This document shows, piece by piece, positions 43,197-53,137 of a DNA stretch of 64,000 bases. The position numbers and the translations under genes are program-made. The stretch is from assembly GCA_963811585.1 (NCBI GenBank), contig CAWERR010000009.1, forward strand, positions 682,001-746,000, in the 5' to 3' direction. Position 1 is the stretch's first letter. Every line of letters begins with the position of its first letter. The notes beneath the pieces were generated by a model. That model did not search any database and was not told where the DNA came from. It saw nothing but the letters and a program-made list of their open reading frames with translations. Source of the DNA: JACDHG01 sp963811585. Lineage in GTDB: Bacteria; Actinomycetota; Actinomycetes; Propionibacteriales; Nocardioidaceae.

Positions 43197-44397
43197 TGCG
43201 GCCGGTGACGGACGTCCTGGTGACCACTCGGTTGACGTGCGACTCCGCCTGTTGTGCTGGGATCACCCGCGGTGCACGCAACCCATGCGTGCGGCTCTCG
43301 ATGAATGGGCGATCCGCAGGCCGGATGTGGCCATCAGCCTGGGTGTGCGACCGCTCGCAGCCTTCAACGACCAGCCGATCGAGGAGGTGGCGGGCAGCGC
43401 AGACCTGCTTTTCGTGGACCACCCGATGATGGGGCTGAGCGCCGCCTCTGGAGCCCTCGCGCCTCTCGACACCCTGCTGTCGGGCAAGCAGCTCGAGGCG
43501 CTCGCGAGCGACTCAATCGGTGCAAGCCATGGCTCGTATCTCTGGGGAGGGCATCAGTGGGCCACGGCGGTCGATGCCGCGTGTCAGGTCTCCGTCTTGC
43601 AGCCGGACGGACTGGCTGACTTCGACGCGGAGCCACCGAAAACCTGGGACGACGTACTGGAACTGGCTCAGCGGCCAGGCTGCGTTGCACTGCCGCTGTA
43701 TCCGAGTGACGCGTACCTCTCGTTGCTGTCCATCGCATCAACGCTGCGACCTGGCGCACCTGTCACGGCTGAACTCATAGACGAAGAGGCTGTCGCAATC
43801 CTGCGGGAGTTGGTATCCCTCGTTCGGGAGGATTGCTTCAGCTGGAATCCTCCGGCCTTGCTTGACCTGATGTCCTCACAGACCACTGATGCCCCGGCGT
43901 ACTGCCCTCTCACCTTCGGTTACACCACCTATCAACGACCGGGCGCGACTGGTCGGCGGCTGACTTTTGGAGACGTGCCGGATGGACCAACCGGCCGAGG
44001 ACGGTCGGTGCTCGGAGGTGCCGGCCTGGCGGTCTCCGCGACCTCGAAGCATCCGCATGACGCGGCCGAATTTGCCGCCTGGGTGGCCGGGGCCAGCGCG
44101 CAACGTGAGGTCGTGCTGCCCAACGGCGGCCAGCCCGCCAGCCGAGCGGCCTGGCTCGACCCAGAAGCGGACGAGCTCGTCGGCGGATTCTTCAGCGGAA
44201 CCCGGCGCACCCTCGAGGAGGCCGTAGTCCGCCCCCGCGAACAGTGGTGGCCTGGGTTCCAAGAGCTGGCCGGGATCCGACTGGTCGACATGCTTCAGTC
44301 TCACGCCACGGAAGGCCAGATGATCGCGGCGCTGAACACGCTGCTCCGAAATGCCGATGGGGCCGATCCAGCTACTGCGGACTCCGCCCGTGACTGA
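43189..44397 (+). CDS. Solute-binding-protein-like, without signal peptide
   Basis: A 402-residue protein related to the bacterial extracellular solute-binding family 1. Features are the alpha/beta start VRLRLLCWDHPRC, SADLLFVDHPMMGLSAASGALAPLDTLL, GLAVSATSKHPHDAAEFAAWVAG and WWPGFQELAGIRLVD. There is no signal peptide or lipobox and no permease or ATPase gene nearby, so it should be cytoplasmic. A role as an intracellular ligand-binding or sensing protein is inferred. It overlaps the SMP-30 gene. Confidence 0.7.
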   Translation: MTSAAGDGRPGDHSVDVRLRLLCWDHPRCTQPMRAALDEWAIRRPDVAISLGVRPLAAFNDQPIEEVAGSADLLFVDHPMMGLSAASGALAPLDTLLSGKQLEALASDSIGASHGSYLWGGHQWATAVDAACQVSVLQPDGLADFDAEPPKTWDDVLELAQRPGCVALPLYPSDAYLSLLSIASTLRPGAPVTAELIDEEAVAILRELVSLVREDCFSWNPPALLDLMSSQTTDAPAYCPLTFGYTTYQRPGATGRRLTFGDVPDGPTGRGRSVLGGAGLAVSATSKHPHDAAEFAAWVAGASAQREVVLPNGGQPASRAAWLDPEADELVGGFFSGTRRTLEEAVVRPREQWWPGFQELAGIRLVDMLQSHATEGQMIAALNTLLRNADGADPATADSARD

Positions 44398-44485
44398 TGC
44401 GTCGACCCTATGGGACGCTCGGTGTTCCCGGCCATTTTTGACGTCAGCTGCGAACTGCGGGCGAATCTCTGAGGTTGGATCGCGA

Positions 44486-45889
44486 TCAGGCGGGATGTGG
44501 CCGGTCGCCGACCTCATGCTGCAACCTCGCCAACTGCTCTTGGAGGTCGTGGAAGACACTCGCGTGGTCGGGGTCGTCGTGGAGGCTGTGCAGCTCGTGT
44601 GGGTCGGACTCCAGGTCGAACAGCTCCCACTCGGGCGGCATGGCTCGCCCGCCCGTACCTGGCAGGCCGAGTCCGTCCGCGTAGTAGCGGACGAGCTTCC
44701 AGCGGCGGGTACGAATGCCGTAGTGCGCCCATACATGATGGATGCTGTCGTCGTGCTCCCAGTAGCGGTAGTAGACAGCCGACCGCCAGTTCGCGGGGGT
44801 CGCACCGGCGAGTAGTGGGACCAGGCTGCGGCCCTGCATGCGGGACGGGGCCGAAACGCCCGCCAGGTCGAGGATTGTCTGAGCGAAGTCGACGTTGAGG
44901 ACCATCTGGTCGGTCGACGACCCGGGGGCTACAAGCGGCGGATAGCGTACGAGCAGGGGCATCCGGAGCGACTCCTCATACATGAACCGCTTGTCGTACC
45001 AGCCGTGGTCGCCGAGGAAGAAGCCCTGGTCGGAGGTGTACGCGACGACGGTTGTGCCGGTTAGCCCCTCCTCGTCGAGCACATCTAACAGGCGACCGGT
45101 GTTGTCGTCGATCGAGGCAACACAGCGCAAGTAGTCCTTGATGTACCGCTGATACTTCCAGTGCGCCTCCTCGTCGGCCGTCAAGCCTTTCGGGACAGGC
45201 GCCTTGAGGTCCTCGTCGCCGAGGTCGTCCCGAACGCGCATCCGCGCCACCCGCGCCGCGGTCGACCGGTGGCTGTAGTCGTCGGTGTACGTCTCAGGAA
45301 CAGGGACGTCGTGATACGCGAATAGGCCGGCGTGCCGCTCGTCGTACTCCCAGCTGCGGTGCGGCGCCTTGTGGTGGATGAGGAGACAAAGGGGCCGGTC
45401 GTGGTCACGGGTCCGCAGAAAGTCGATTGCAAGGTCCGTGATCACGTCCGTGACGTAGCCGGGCCGGACATGGCTGGTGCCGTCCGGTCGTAAGAAGGTC
45501 GGGTCGTGGTAGTCACCCTGGTCGGGGAGGACTTCCCAGACGTCGAAGCCGCGCGGGTCGTGGATGCCGCCGTGACCGAGATGCCACTTGCCGAACAGCG
45601 CCGTCTGGTAGCCCGCCGCCAGCAACGCTGTGACGAAGGTGGCCTGCCGGGCGTCGAACTCCGTGCTCAGCGTTGTTACGCCGTTGATATGGTTGTAGGT
45701 GCCGGTGAGGATCGTGGCCCTGCTCGGGGCGCACAAGCTGTTGGTGCAGAAGCACGAGTCGAAGCGCATTCCCCCTTCGGCCAGCCTGTCCAAATGGGGC
45801 GTCTCGTTTACCACGCTGCCGTAGGCGCTGACAGCGTGGGCCGCATGATCATCGGCAACGATGAGCACGATGTCAGGACGGTCGGCCAT
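44486..45889 (-). CDS. Type I arylsulfatase
   Basis: A 467-residue sulfatase. Cys53 in the motif LCAPSRATILTG (CxPSR) is the residue converted to formylglycine. Metal residues appear in IVADDHA and TSDQGFFLGDHG. No signal peptide is visible, so it is probably cytoplasmic. The start is uncertain among 45889, 45898 and 45919. No formylglycine-generating enzyme gene is adjacent. It converges on the CoA operon and could release sulfate from its substrate. Confidence 0.85.
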   Translation of the reverse strand: MADRPDIVLIVADDHAAHAVSAYGSVVNETPHLDRLAEGGMRFDSCFCTNSLCAPSRATILTGTYNHINGVTTLSTEFDARQATFVTALLAAGYQTALFGKWHLGHGGIHDPRGFDVWEVLPDQGDYHDPTFLRPDGTSHVRPGYVTDVITDLAIDFLRTRDHDRPLCLLIHHKAPHRSWEYDERHAGLFAYHDVPVPETYTDDYSHRSTAARVARMRVRDDLGDEDLKAPVPKGLTADEEAHWKYQRYIKDYLRCVASIDDNTGRLLDVLDEEGLTGTTVVAYTSDQGFFLGDHGWYDKRFMYEESLRMPLLVRYPPLVAPGSSTDQMVLNVDFAQTILDLAGVSAPSRMQGRSLVPLLAGATPANWRSAVYYRYWEHDDSIHHVWAHYGIRTRRWKLVRYYADGLGLPGTGGRAMPPEWELFDLESDPHELHSLHDDPDHASVFHDLQEQLARLQHEVGDRPHPA

Positions 45890-45980
45890 GCCCGCCATCG
45901 TCGACCCGACGGGCTCCACACAGCAAGGATCTCGAAGGGATCGGCCGTCGAATGCGATATCTCAGCCGAGGCCAGAAGTA

Positions 45981-46775
45981 TCAGCCGTCGTACTCGTCGG
46001 GCAGGCGCATCGCAGCACCGCCGAGTTCCAGACCGAGAGGGACAGCGCGACCTGTGGGCTCCTCCCAGTCCTCCTGACGTCCTAAGGCGGTGAGGTCGAG
46101 GTAGGGGTAGCCGTTGTGGAACAGGTCGATGCCACGGCCGAACGTGGAGTACGTGTGGAACACGTCGTCGTCCGCGCGCAGGAACGTGCTGAGACCCGGG
46201 TAGTCGCCGCGCATGCCTTCGGACCAGGGCATCCCGGCCTCGGCAAGCTCGGCCTCGTCGCGGTGATAGATCTCCACCGGTGCGACCCGGTCGTCCACCG
46301 TCGCGTGGAAGTCGTAGTTGAAGTCGCTGCCGGCCGAGGAGTACCAGGGGAAGGTCCAGCCCATCCGCTCCCGGTATGGCGCCAGGGTCGCGTACGGGGC
46401 TCTCGACACCGCAACCAGTGTGGTGTTGCGGACGTGCAGCTGCCGTAGCCGGCCGATCCCGTCGGCTGCTGAGGAGCAGCTCGGGCAGCCGGTGTCGCGC
46501 GGGTGCTCGGTCCCTTCGTCGTCGACGTCATAGACCCACATAAAGTGGTGCATCACGAGCTGTTGTCGGCCCTCGAAGAGATCGAGCAGACCGACATTCC
46601 CATCCGGGCCCTCGAACGTGTAGGGCTTGTCGATCCGCACCATCGGCAACCGTCGACGATCGGCGTTGACCCGGTCACGGGTCTTGGTGAGCTCCTTCTC
46701 CTTCGTCAGCAGGTCGTTGCGCGCGGCGAGCCAATCCTCGCGCGCTACCACCTCGGGTAGATTTCCCATCGTCAT
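45981..46775 (-). CDS. DUF899 thioredoxin-like protein
   Basis: A 264-residue DUF899 member: VVAREDWLAARNDLLTKEKELTKTRDRVNADRRRLPMV at the N-terminus, YTFEGPDGNVGLLDLFEGRQQLVMHHFM, the Cys pair GCPSCSSAADGI and GWTFPWYSSAGSDFNYDF. The fold is thioredoxin-like and the function is unassigned. ATG 46775 is selected with GAGGAGATGACG around it. It lies on the same strand as the sulfatase, 91 bp away. Confidence 0.8.
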   Translation of the reverse strand: MTMGNLPEVVAREDWLAARNDLLTKEKELTKTRDRVNADRRRLPMVRIDKPYTFEGPDGNVGLLDLFEGRQQLVMHHFMWVYDVDDEGTEHPRDTGCPSCSSAADGIGRLRQLHVRNTTLVAVSRAPYATLAPYRERMGWTFPWYSSAGSDFNYDFHATVDDRVAPVEIYHRDEAELAEAGMPWSEGMRGDYPGLSTFLRADDDVFHTYSTFGRGIDLFHNGYPYLDLTALGRQEDWEEPTGRAVPLGLELGGAAMRLPDEYDG

Positions 46776-46889
46776 CTCCTCGAGCCTCGAGCGGTGCGGT
46801 TGGTGCGCCGCAAGCATGTTCTCAGAAGACGTGAGGTGACCGTGATCGTGCCTGCTGACTTCGGCTCGGAGGCTGCCCATGCCGTGCAC

Positions 46890-47834
46890 TCATCGATGCT
46901 CTCCCCGATGAACAGGAACAGCCGCCGAATGTTGACGTGCTTCCAGCCCGGCGACGGACGACTGGAGGTCATCCAGCAGGCCGGCTGCCCGGTCCTGGCC
47001 GTCCGGACTGAGGCTGGAAGCCAGCCTGGCCACCTTGGCCAGCCGCTTGTGTTCGACGTACAGCGCTAGCCTCTCCTCGTCCATGCCGCCGGCAACCGAA
47101 CGGAAGCCGACGAGGAGTGCAGTCCGAAGCTCGTCCACCGGCAGATCCTTGAACGCCCGGAGCTCGACCAGGAACGTCGCCAGGTCGAACTCCGGCTCAC
47201 CGAACGCAAACCGGTCGAAGTCGATCAGCCCCAGCTGGCCCGGCACAACGCCGTACCAGCTGGCGCGCAAGCGCGCGTCCCAGCCATGTGGCTCCGCGAC
47301 TGCGAACGAGAGCTCTCCGCTCGTCGACGCCTGCCATCGAGCGAAGGCCTCCGCCTGATGGTCCACCTCTGTGGAGAGCACCTTCACATAGCGGGCGTCG
47401 CCTGCGGACCATCCGTGTACGACGCACCGGTTGCCTGGGTGGTAGCGGACCACCCTGCCGCCGTCGAGCGACTCAAGCACCTCCGCCAGACCCGGCAGCT
47501 CCGGGTCTGCCGCGCAGGGCAAGATCTCGAGTCCGCCCAGCGGGCGAGCGGCCACGCGAGTGTCCCAGACCGTCGTGTCGTCACCAGGCTCGGTCAGCCT
47601 GACCTGGACGGTCAGCCCGCTCTCGGCTTGGTAGACCAACAACGCCCACGGCGACCGCTTCGGTCGCAGCTTGCCGTAGATGCGACGCCAAGACCCGGCG
47701 TCTGCCGCGTGCTTCGCTGCCCATGCGTCAAGATGCGCACCCACCGCTGCACCCGGCGCCAGGAGCCAACCTGTCCCGGTACGGCGCATCCGCTGCACTG
47801 AACCGGCCATCCTCGCGTCCATCGAAGGCGACAT
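46890..47834 (-). pseudogene. APH-like phosphotransferase lacking the catalytic loop
   Basis: A 314-residue open frame related to the phosphotransferases of the neighbouring polysaccharide locus. It has RVVRYHPGNRCVVHG for nucleotide binding and GLIDFDRFAFGEPEFDLATFL as the metal-binding aspartate segment. Between them, SFAVAEPHGWDARLRASWYG runs straight into VVPGQLGLIDFD. The segment that should hold the HGD catalytic loop is absent. An internal in-frame deletion is the simplest reading, so it is probably inactive. Confidence 0.55.
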
Positions 47835-47888
47835 CGGTGCCCATCGAAGAAGTCTGAACCATCCTCGGCGCCGCCAAACACTGTTCGA

Positions 47889-47913
47889 GGGCTAGGACCT
47901 TTGTGCAATGGTG
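47889..47913 (+). promoter_or_regulatory. CTAGGACC element, site A
   Basis: Core CTAGGACC at 47892-47899 is followed by TTTGTGCAATGG. The same arrangement occurs at 60972-60999 (reverse strand) and 63682-63706. It lies about 140 bp before the first glycosyltransferase and points toward it. Confidence 0.6.
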
Positions 47914-48032
47914 CCGCGCAAGTTGATCGAGTCAGGATGGCAAGAGCGTGACGCCGAACACCAGGTCAGGGACTTACGGCGTCGGGATCGGTCCGCGACG
48001 GTGCCGATCTGTAGTGGCCGGGACAAAGGGAC

Positions 48033-49171
48033 GTGGTCACCCGGTACCTCTTCTACTCGCACGACGGGTACGGCCTCGGCCACGTCCGCCGCAACAGCCT
48101 CATCGCCCGGGCCGTGCTGGACGCAGACCCGACGCCGAGGTGAGCCTGGTCACCGGGCTCACGGCGCGTCCGCGCTGGCTGCGAGGAGTCCGACCGGGTC
48201 CGGGTGCACCGGGTGCCGCCGCTGCTCAAGGCCGCGGACGGCTCCTACCGCCACGAGACGATGTCGTTCGAGGACGCCGTCCGGGAGCGCGAGCCGGATC
48301 TTCCAGGCCCTCGTCGAGGACGAGCGGCCCGACGTCGTGGTCGTGGACCGCCACCCCTACGGCACGGCCGGCGAGCTGCGCGCCGGGCTCGAGCTGGCGC
48401 GCCGGCAGGGCGCCGCGGTGGTGCTCGGCCTGCGTGACGTCCTCGACGAGCCCGTCGGTGGTGCCGCGAGGAGCTGCAGGGCCTCGGCTGGGCGGGCGTC
48501 GAGGACGTGTACGACGACATCCTCGTCTACGGCGCGCGGCACTTCCTCGACCACGAGGCGGAGTACGGGCTCACGCTCCCGCTGCGCTACTGCGGCTGGG
48601 TCGTGGAGCGACCCGGCCCCACGCGACGTGGACCCGCACCTGCTCGTCGTCGCCGCCGGAGGAGGCGGCGACGGGGCCGGCGTCTTCGAGCTGGGCGCCC
48701 AGCTGCTCGCCCAGCGACCGGAGCTGGTCGGCCTGTTCGCCCCCGGCCCGTACGCCGGCGCCGACGCGCTGCGCCGGCTGGGCGAGCTCGTCGCCGGGCC
48801 GGGCCCGGATCGTCGAGCCCGTCGGACGCCTGCAGCCGGTGGTTCTCCGCGCGCCGGGGCCATCCTCTGCATGGCCGGCTACAACTCGACCCTCGAGGCG
48901 CTCGCCGCCGGCCACCGCCCGATCCTGGTGCCGCGCCGGCACCCGCGCAGCGAGCAGGCGATCCGCGCCGAGCGGCTGCAGCGCGCTGGGGCTCGCCGAC
49001 GTCGTCCACGCCGGTCGCCGACCCCGCCGAGGTCGCCGCGCTGCTGCCGGCGACCGGCCGCGCGACCTGGCCGCCCGGCGCGCTCGACGCCGCCGGCATC
49101 GACCTGACGGGGCGCGGCGACGGCCGCCGTGCGGCTGCGCGAGCTGCAGCCCGACGAGGAGCGCGCGATGA
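48033..49171 (+). CDS. MurG-like glycosyltransferase of the polysaccharide locus (frameshifted)
   Basis: About 380 residues when read across frames. GTG 48033 begins VVTRYLFYSHDGYGLGHVRRNSLI, the typical start of this GT28-like family. The middle has ERPDVVVVDRHPYG and the C-terminal donor-site motif CMAGYNSTLEALAAGHRPILVP. At least six indels interrupt it. The order of blocks is normal, so these look like read errors. It is first in a long operon and is followed by an ATGA overlap with the exporter. Confidence 0.7.
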
Positions 49172-51038
49172 GCAGCGCGGCCGCGAACCCGGCACCGCCG
49201 CGCAACCCCGCGCTGCGGCTGCTGTGGGACCACGCCACGCCGGCACTGGGGCGCGCTCGCCGGCGCGGCCGCGTCGACGGTCGCGCTGACCGCTCGCCCA
49301 GCTCGCGGCGCCGTGGCCGCTGAAGCTCGCCATCGACGAGCTGGTCACCGGCCGCGGCACCCGCTTCGACCTCGACCGCGGCGACTTCTCCATGCTGGCG
49401 GCGCTGGCCGCGCTGGTGCTCGGGCATCGCGGCCGTCAACGCGTCGCCGCGTACTTCTCCGACTTCTGGCTCAACCGGTCCGGCGAGCAGATCGTCCACG
49501 ACCTGCGCACGTCGGTCTACGAGCACCTGCAGCGGCTGTCGCTGATGTTCCACTCCAGCCGCCCGACCGGCGACCTCGTCGCGCGGGTGACCGGCGACGT
49601 CAACGCCGTCGGCGACCTGTTCGCCCAGACCCTGGGCACGCTGGCCTCGGCCTCGCTGGTGCTCGTCGGCATGTTCGCGGTGACCTTCTGGCTCGACCCG
49701 CTGCTGGCGTTCGTCGCCTTCCTCGGTCACGCCGCTGCTGCTCGTCACGACGATGCACTACCAGAGGCGGATCAAGCAGATGGCGCGCAGCCAGCGCGCC
49801 AAGGAGGGCGAGATCGCCTCGCTGGCCACCGAGGCGCTCTCGGCGATGCAGGTCATCAAGGCGTTCGGCACCGAGCGCTTCGAGCACGACCGGGTGCAGC
49901 GCACAGCGCCGAGCGGCTCGCGGTCGGCGTCGAGAGCTCCCGGGTCGAGGCCCGGTTCGGCGGCCTGCGTCGACATGCTCGGCGCCGTCGCCACCGCGCT
50001 GGTGCTCTGCCTCGGGGTGATGTCGGTCGCCGACGGCCGGATCACCCCCGGCGACCTCGTGGTCGTCGTCGCCTACACCAACAAGCTCTACAAGCCGCTC
50101 AAGGACATCGCCAAGCAGGCCAGCCGCGCCGCCCGGGCGATGGCCCGGCTGGAGCGCATCGCCGAGATCCTGTCCTCCGACATGGTGCTCGCGGACGGCG
50201 ACCGACGGCCCGGTGCCCGACCACCGGGCGGATGGGCACGGTCGACCTCGACGACGTCCACTTCCGCTACGTCGAGGACCGGCCGGCGCTCGAACGGCGT
50301 CACGCTGCACGTGCCGAGCGGCTCCCGGCTGGCCCTCGTCGGGCGAGTCCGGCGCCGGCAAGTCGACCGTCGGGCGCCCTCGTGGCCCGCTTCTACGACC
50401 CCACCGAGGGCTCGGTCCGCGATCGACGGCCGGGACGCCCGCGACTGGCCGCTGCGCTGGGTGCGCGACCAGGTCGGGGTGCTGCTGCAGGACACGATCC
50501 TGTTCAGCGGGACGCGTGCGCGACAACATCGCCTACGGCACCGACGCCGACCTGGCGCAGGATCGAGGAGGTCGCCCGCGCGGCCGGCGCCCTCGACTTC
50601 ATCCAGTCCCTGCCCGACGGCTTCGACACCATGCTCGGCCCCGGCGGCGTCGGCCTGTCGGGCGGCCAGCGGCAGCGCATCGGCATCGCCCGGGTGCTGC
50701 TGCGCGACCCGCCGGTGCTCGTGCTCGACGAGCCGACGACCGGCCTCGACGCCGAGAGCGAGGCGCAGGTGATGGCCGGGCTCGAGCGGCTGATCGAGGG
50801 CCGCACGACGATCCTCATCACGCACTCGACGGCGCTGGCCCGCAGCGCCGACCACGTCGCGGTGATGGCCGGCGGGCGGGTCGTCGAGTACGACACGCCC
50901 GCAGCGGCTGCTCGCCACGGACTCCGCCTTCCGCCGGCATGACCCGCGACCCAGCAGCGGCCTCGACCGTCGTCGGTCCGACGGAGCCGCCGCGGCCCCG
51001 CGTCCGCCGACACCGACCGGCATGTGGAGCGGACATGA
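49168..51038 (+). CDS. ABC exporter, fused TMD-NBD (frameshifted)
   Basis: About 620 residues of MsbA-like half transporter. The membrane domain includes YFSDFWLNRSGEQIVHDLRTSVYEHLQRLS and RPTGDLVARVTGDVNAVGDLF. The ATPase domain has the Walker A GESGAGKST (split by an indel), LSGGQRQRIGIARVLL, Walker B VLVLDEPTTG and THS. The N-terminal start is ATG 49168. The end is placed at 51038 by assuming the ATGA overlap seen at other junctions. It probably exports a lipid-linked glycan of the locus. Confidence 0.7.
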
Positions 51039-52027
51039 CGACCAGACCTGCACCGCCGGGCGGTCGTGACCGGTGCCGCCGGCTTCATCGGCTCGCACCT
51101 GTGCGAGCGGCTGGTGGCCGACGGCTGGCGGGTGACCGGCGTCGACGCTTCACCGACTACTACGCGCGCGACGACAAGGAGGCGAACCTCGACGGCGCTG
51201 GCCGACGAGCCCGCGCTTCGACCTCGTCGAGCGCGACCTGGTCGGCGACGGCTGGCAGGACGCCTTCCAGCGGCGCGCGCGCCGTGTTCCACCTGGCCGC
51301 CCAGGCCGGCGTCCGCGGCAGCTTCGGCGCGCAGCTTCGCCGCACTACGCCGGCAACAACCTGGTCGCCACCCAGCGGGTCTTCGAGGCCGCCGCGGACG
51401 GCCGGGGTCGGCGCGGGTGGTCTGGGCCTCCTCGTCGTCGGTGTACGGCGACGCCGAGGCCCACCCGTGCCGGGAGGCGACCACGCCGACCCTGCCGCGG
51501 TCGCCGTACGGCGTGACGAAGCGGGCCTGCGAGGACCTGGCCCGGGTCTACCGCAGCCCGGCGCTGGCGATCATCGGGCTGCGCTACTTCACCGTCTACG
51601 GTCCGCGCCAGCGCCCGGACATGGCGATCCGCCGGATCTGCGACGCGCTCGCCTCCGGCGGCACGTTCCCGCTCTACGGCGACGGGTCGCAGTCGCGGGA
51701 CTTCACCTACGTCGCCGACGCCGTCGACGCGACCGTGCGGTGCGCGCACGCCGACGTCACCGGCGCCGACGTCTACAACATCGGCGGCGGCGAGGAGGCG
51801 ACGCTGGCGCAGGTCATCGCGACGCTCGAGGCGCTCGCCGGCGCGCGGCTTCGCGCTCGACCGGCGCCCGAGTCAGCGCGGCGACGTGCGGCGTACCTCG
51901 GCCGACGACGACGCTCGCCCGGCGCGACCTCGGCTGGGCGCCCGACGGTGCCGCTCGAGCAAGGGCTCGCCGCCGAGCTGGCCTGGGTGCGCGCCCGCGA
52001 GCGCGATCGCGGGCGGTCGTCGCATGA
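51035..52027 (+). CDS. NAD-dependent nucleotide-sugar epimerase (frameshifted)
   Basis: About 325 residues. VTGAAGFIGSHLCERLVADGW binds NAD, followed by VFHLAAQAGVR, WASSSSVYGDAE and the catalytic YGVTK. Next come GLRYFTVYGPRQRPDMAI and SRDFTYVADAVDA, then YNIGGGEEATL. The pattern matches UDP-glucuronate or UDP-glucose 4-epimerases. With two sugar dehydrogenases in the locus, a uronic acid epimerase is the best guess. ATG 51035 overlaps the exporter, and the stop overlaps the next GT. Confidence 0.7.
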   Translation: MTTRPAPPGGRDRCRRLHRLAPVRAAGGRRLAGDRRRRFTDYYARDDKEANLDGAGRRARASTSSSATWSATAGRTPSSGARAVFHLAAQAGVRGSFGAQLRRTTPATTWSPPSGSSRPPRTAGVGAGGLGLLVVGVRRRRGPPVPGGDHADPAAVAVRRDEAGLRGPGPGLPQPGAGDHRAALLHRLRSAPAPGHGDPPDLRRARLRRHVPALRRRVAVAGLHLRRRRRRRDRAVRARRRHRRRRLQHRRRRGGDAGAGHRDARGARRRAASRSTGARVSAATCGVPRPTTTLARRDLGWAPDGAARARARRRAGLGARPRARSRAVVA

Positions 52028-53137
52028 CGACGCAGGCTCGCGGTGGTGATCAGCGGCTTCCCCCGGACCTCGGAGACCTTCGCGGTCGGCGAGCTGGTCG
52101 CGCTCGCCCGCGCCGGGATGCTGGCCCGGATCTTCGCGACCAAGCCCGGGGACGGCGCGGTGCCGCAGCCGGGCGTCGAGGAGCTGCTGCCGCTGCTCCG
52201 ACAGCTGCCCGACGGGGACGCCGCCGCAGCAGGCGGCCGCGCTGGTCGCGGACCTCGGCGGCGAGCGCGGTCGACGGCGTGCACGGCTACTTCGCCCACC
52301 GGCCCGCCGAGGTCGCCGCCGCTGGCCGCGGACGGCGCTCGGCGTCGCGTTCAGCTTCAGCGTGCACGCCCTCGACGCGCGCAAGGTCGCCGCGGCCGAG
52401 CTGGCCGGCCGCGCCCGGGCGGCCGCGGGGTGGTCGCCTGCAACACCGACGTCGCGCAGCACGTCGACGTGCCCGGGGCCGCGGGTGCGGCTGCTGCCGC
52501 ACGGCGTGGACCTGGCCCGGTTCGCGCCGCGCCCGCGCCCGCGCGACGACGACCGGCTCCGCGTGCTGGCGGTCGGCCGGCTCGTCGAGAAGAAGGGCTT
52601 CCCGACGCTGGTCGAGGCAGCCGCCCGGCTGCGCGGATCCCGGTCGCGGTGCGGATCGTCGGCGCCGGTGCCGAGCAGGCCGCGCTCGAGCGGGTCGCGC
52701 GCCGCCACGGCGTGCCGGACCGCGTCGCAGCTCGTCGGCCGGCGGTCGCACGAGCGAGCTGCCCGACGAGTACGCGTGGGCGGACGTCGTCGCCGTGCCG
52801 TCCGTCGTCGACCGGCGACGGCGACCGCGACGGGCTGCCCAACGTCGCGCTCGAGGCGATGGCCTGCGGCCGCCCGCTGGTCGTCTCCGACGTGGCGGCG
52901 CTCGGCCGCACCGTCCGCGGCGCCGGCAGCGGCGCTCGTCGTCCCGCCGGGCGACGCCGAGGCGCTCGCCGGCGCGCTCGACACGCTGCCGGACCCAGCG
53001 GCTGCGCGCCGCGCTCGCCGCCGCCGGCCGCCGGCACGTCGTAGCAGCACTTCGACCTCGACGCCTGCACCGGCGGCTCGTCGCGCACCTGGACGTCGCT
53101 GCACGCCCGGACAGATGCGGAGGCCGTCGATGCCTGA
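52024..53137 (+). CDS. GT4-family glycosyltransferase 1 (frameshifted)
   Basis: About 365 residues: VVISGFPRTSETFAVGELVALARAGM, then YFAHRPAEVA and FSFSVHALDARKVA. The donor site has VGRLVEKKGFPTLVEAAARL, ELPDEYAWADVVAVPSVVDGDGDRDGLPNVALEAMACG. It belongs to the same subfamily as the next gene, probably by duplication. Indels occur about every 120 bp. The end overlaps the next start by 8 bp. Confidence 0.65.
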
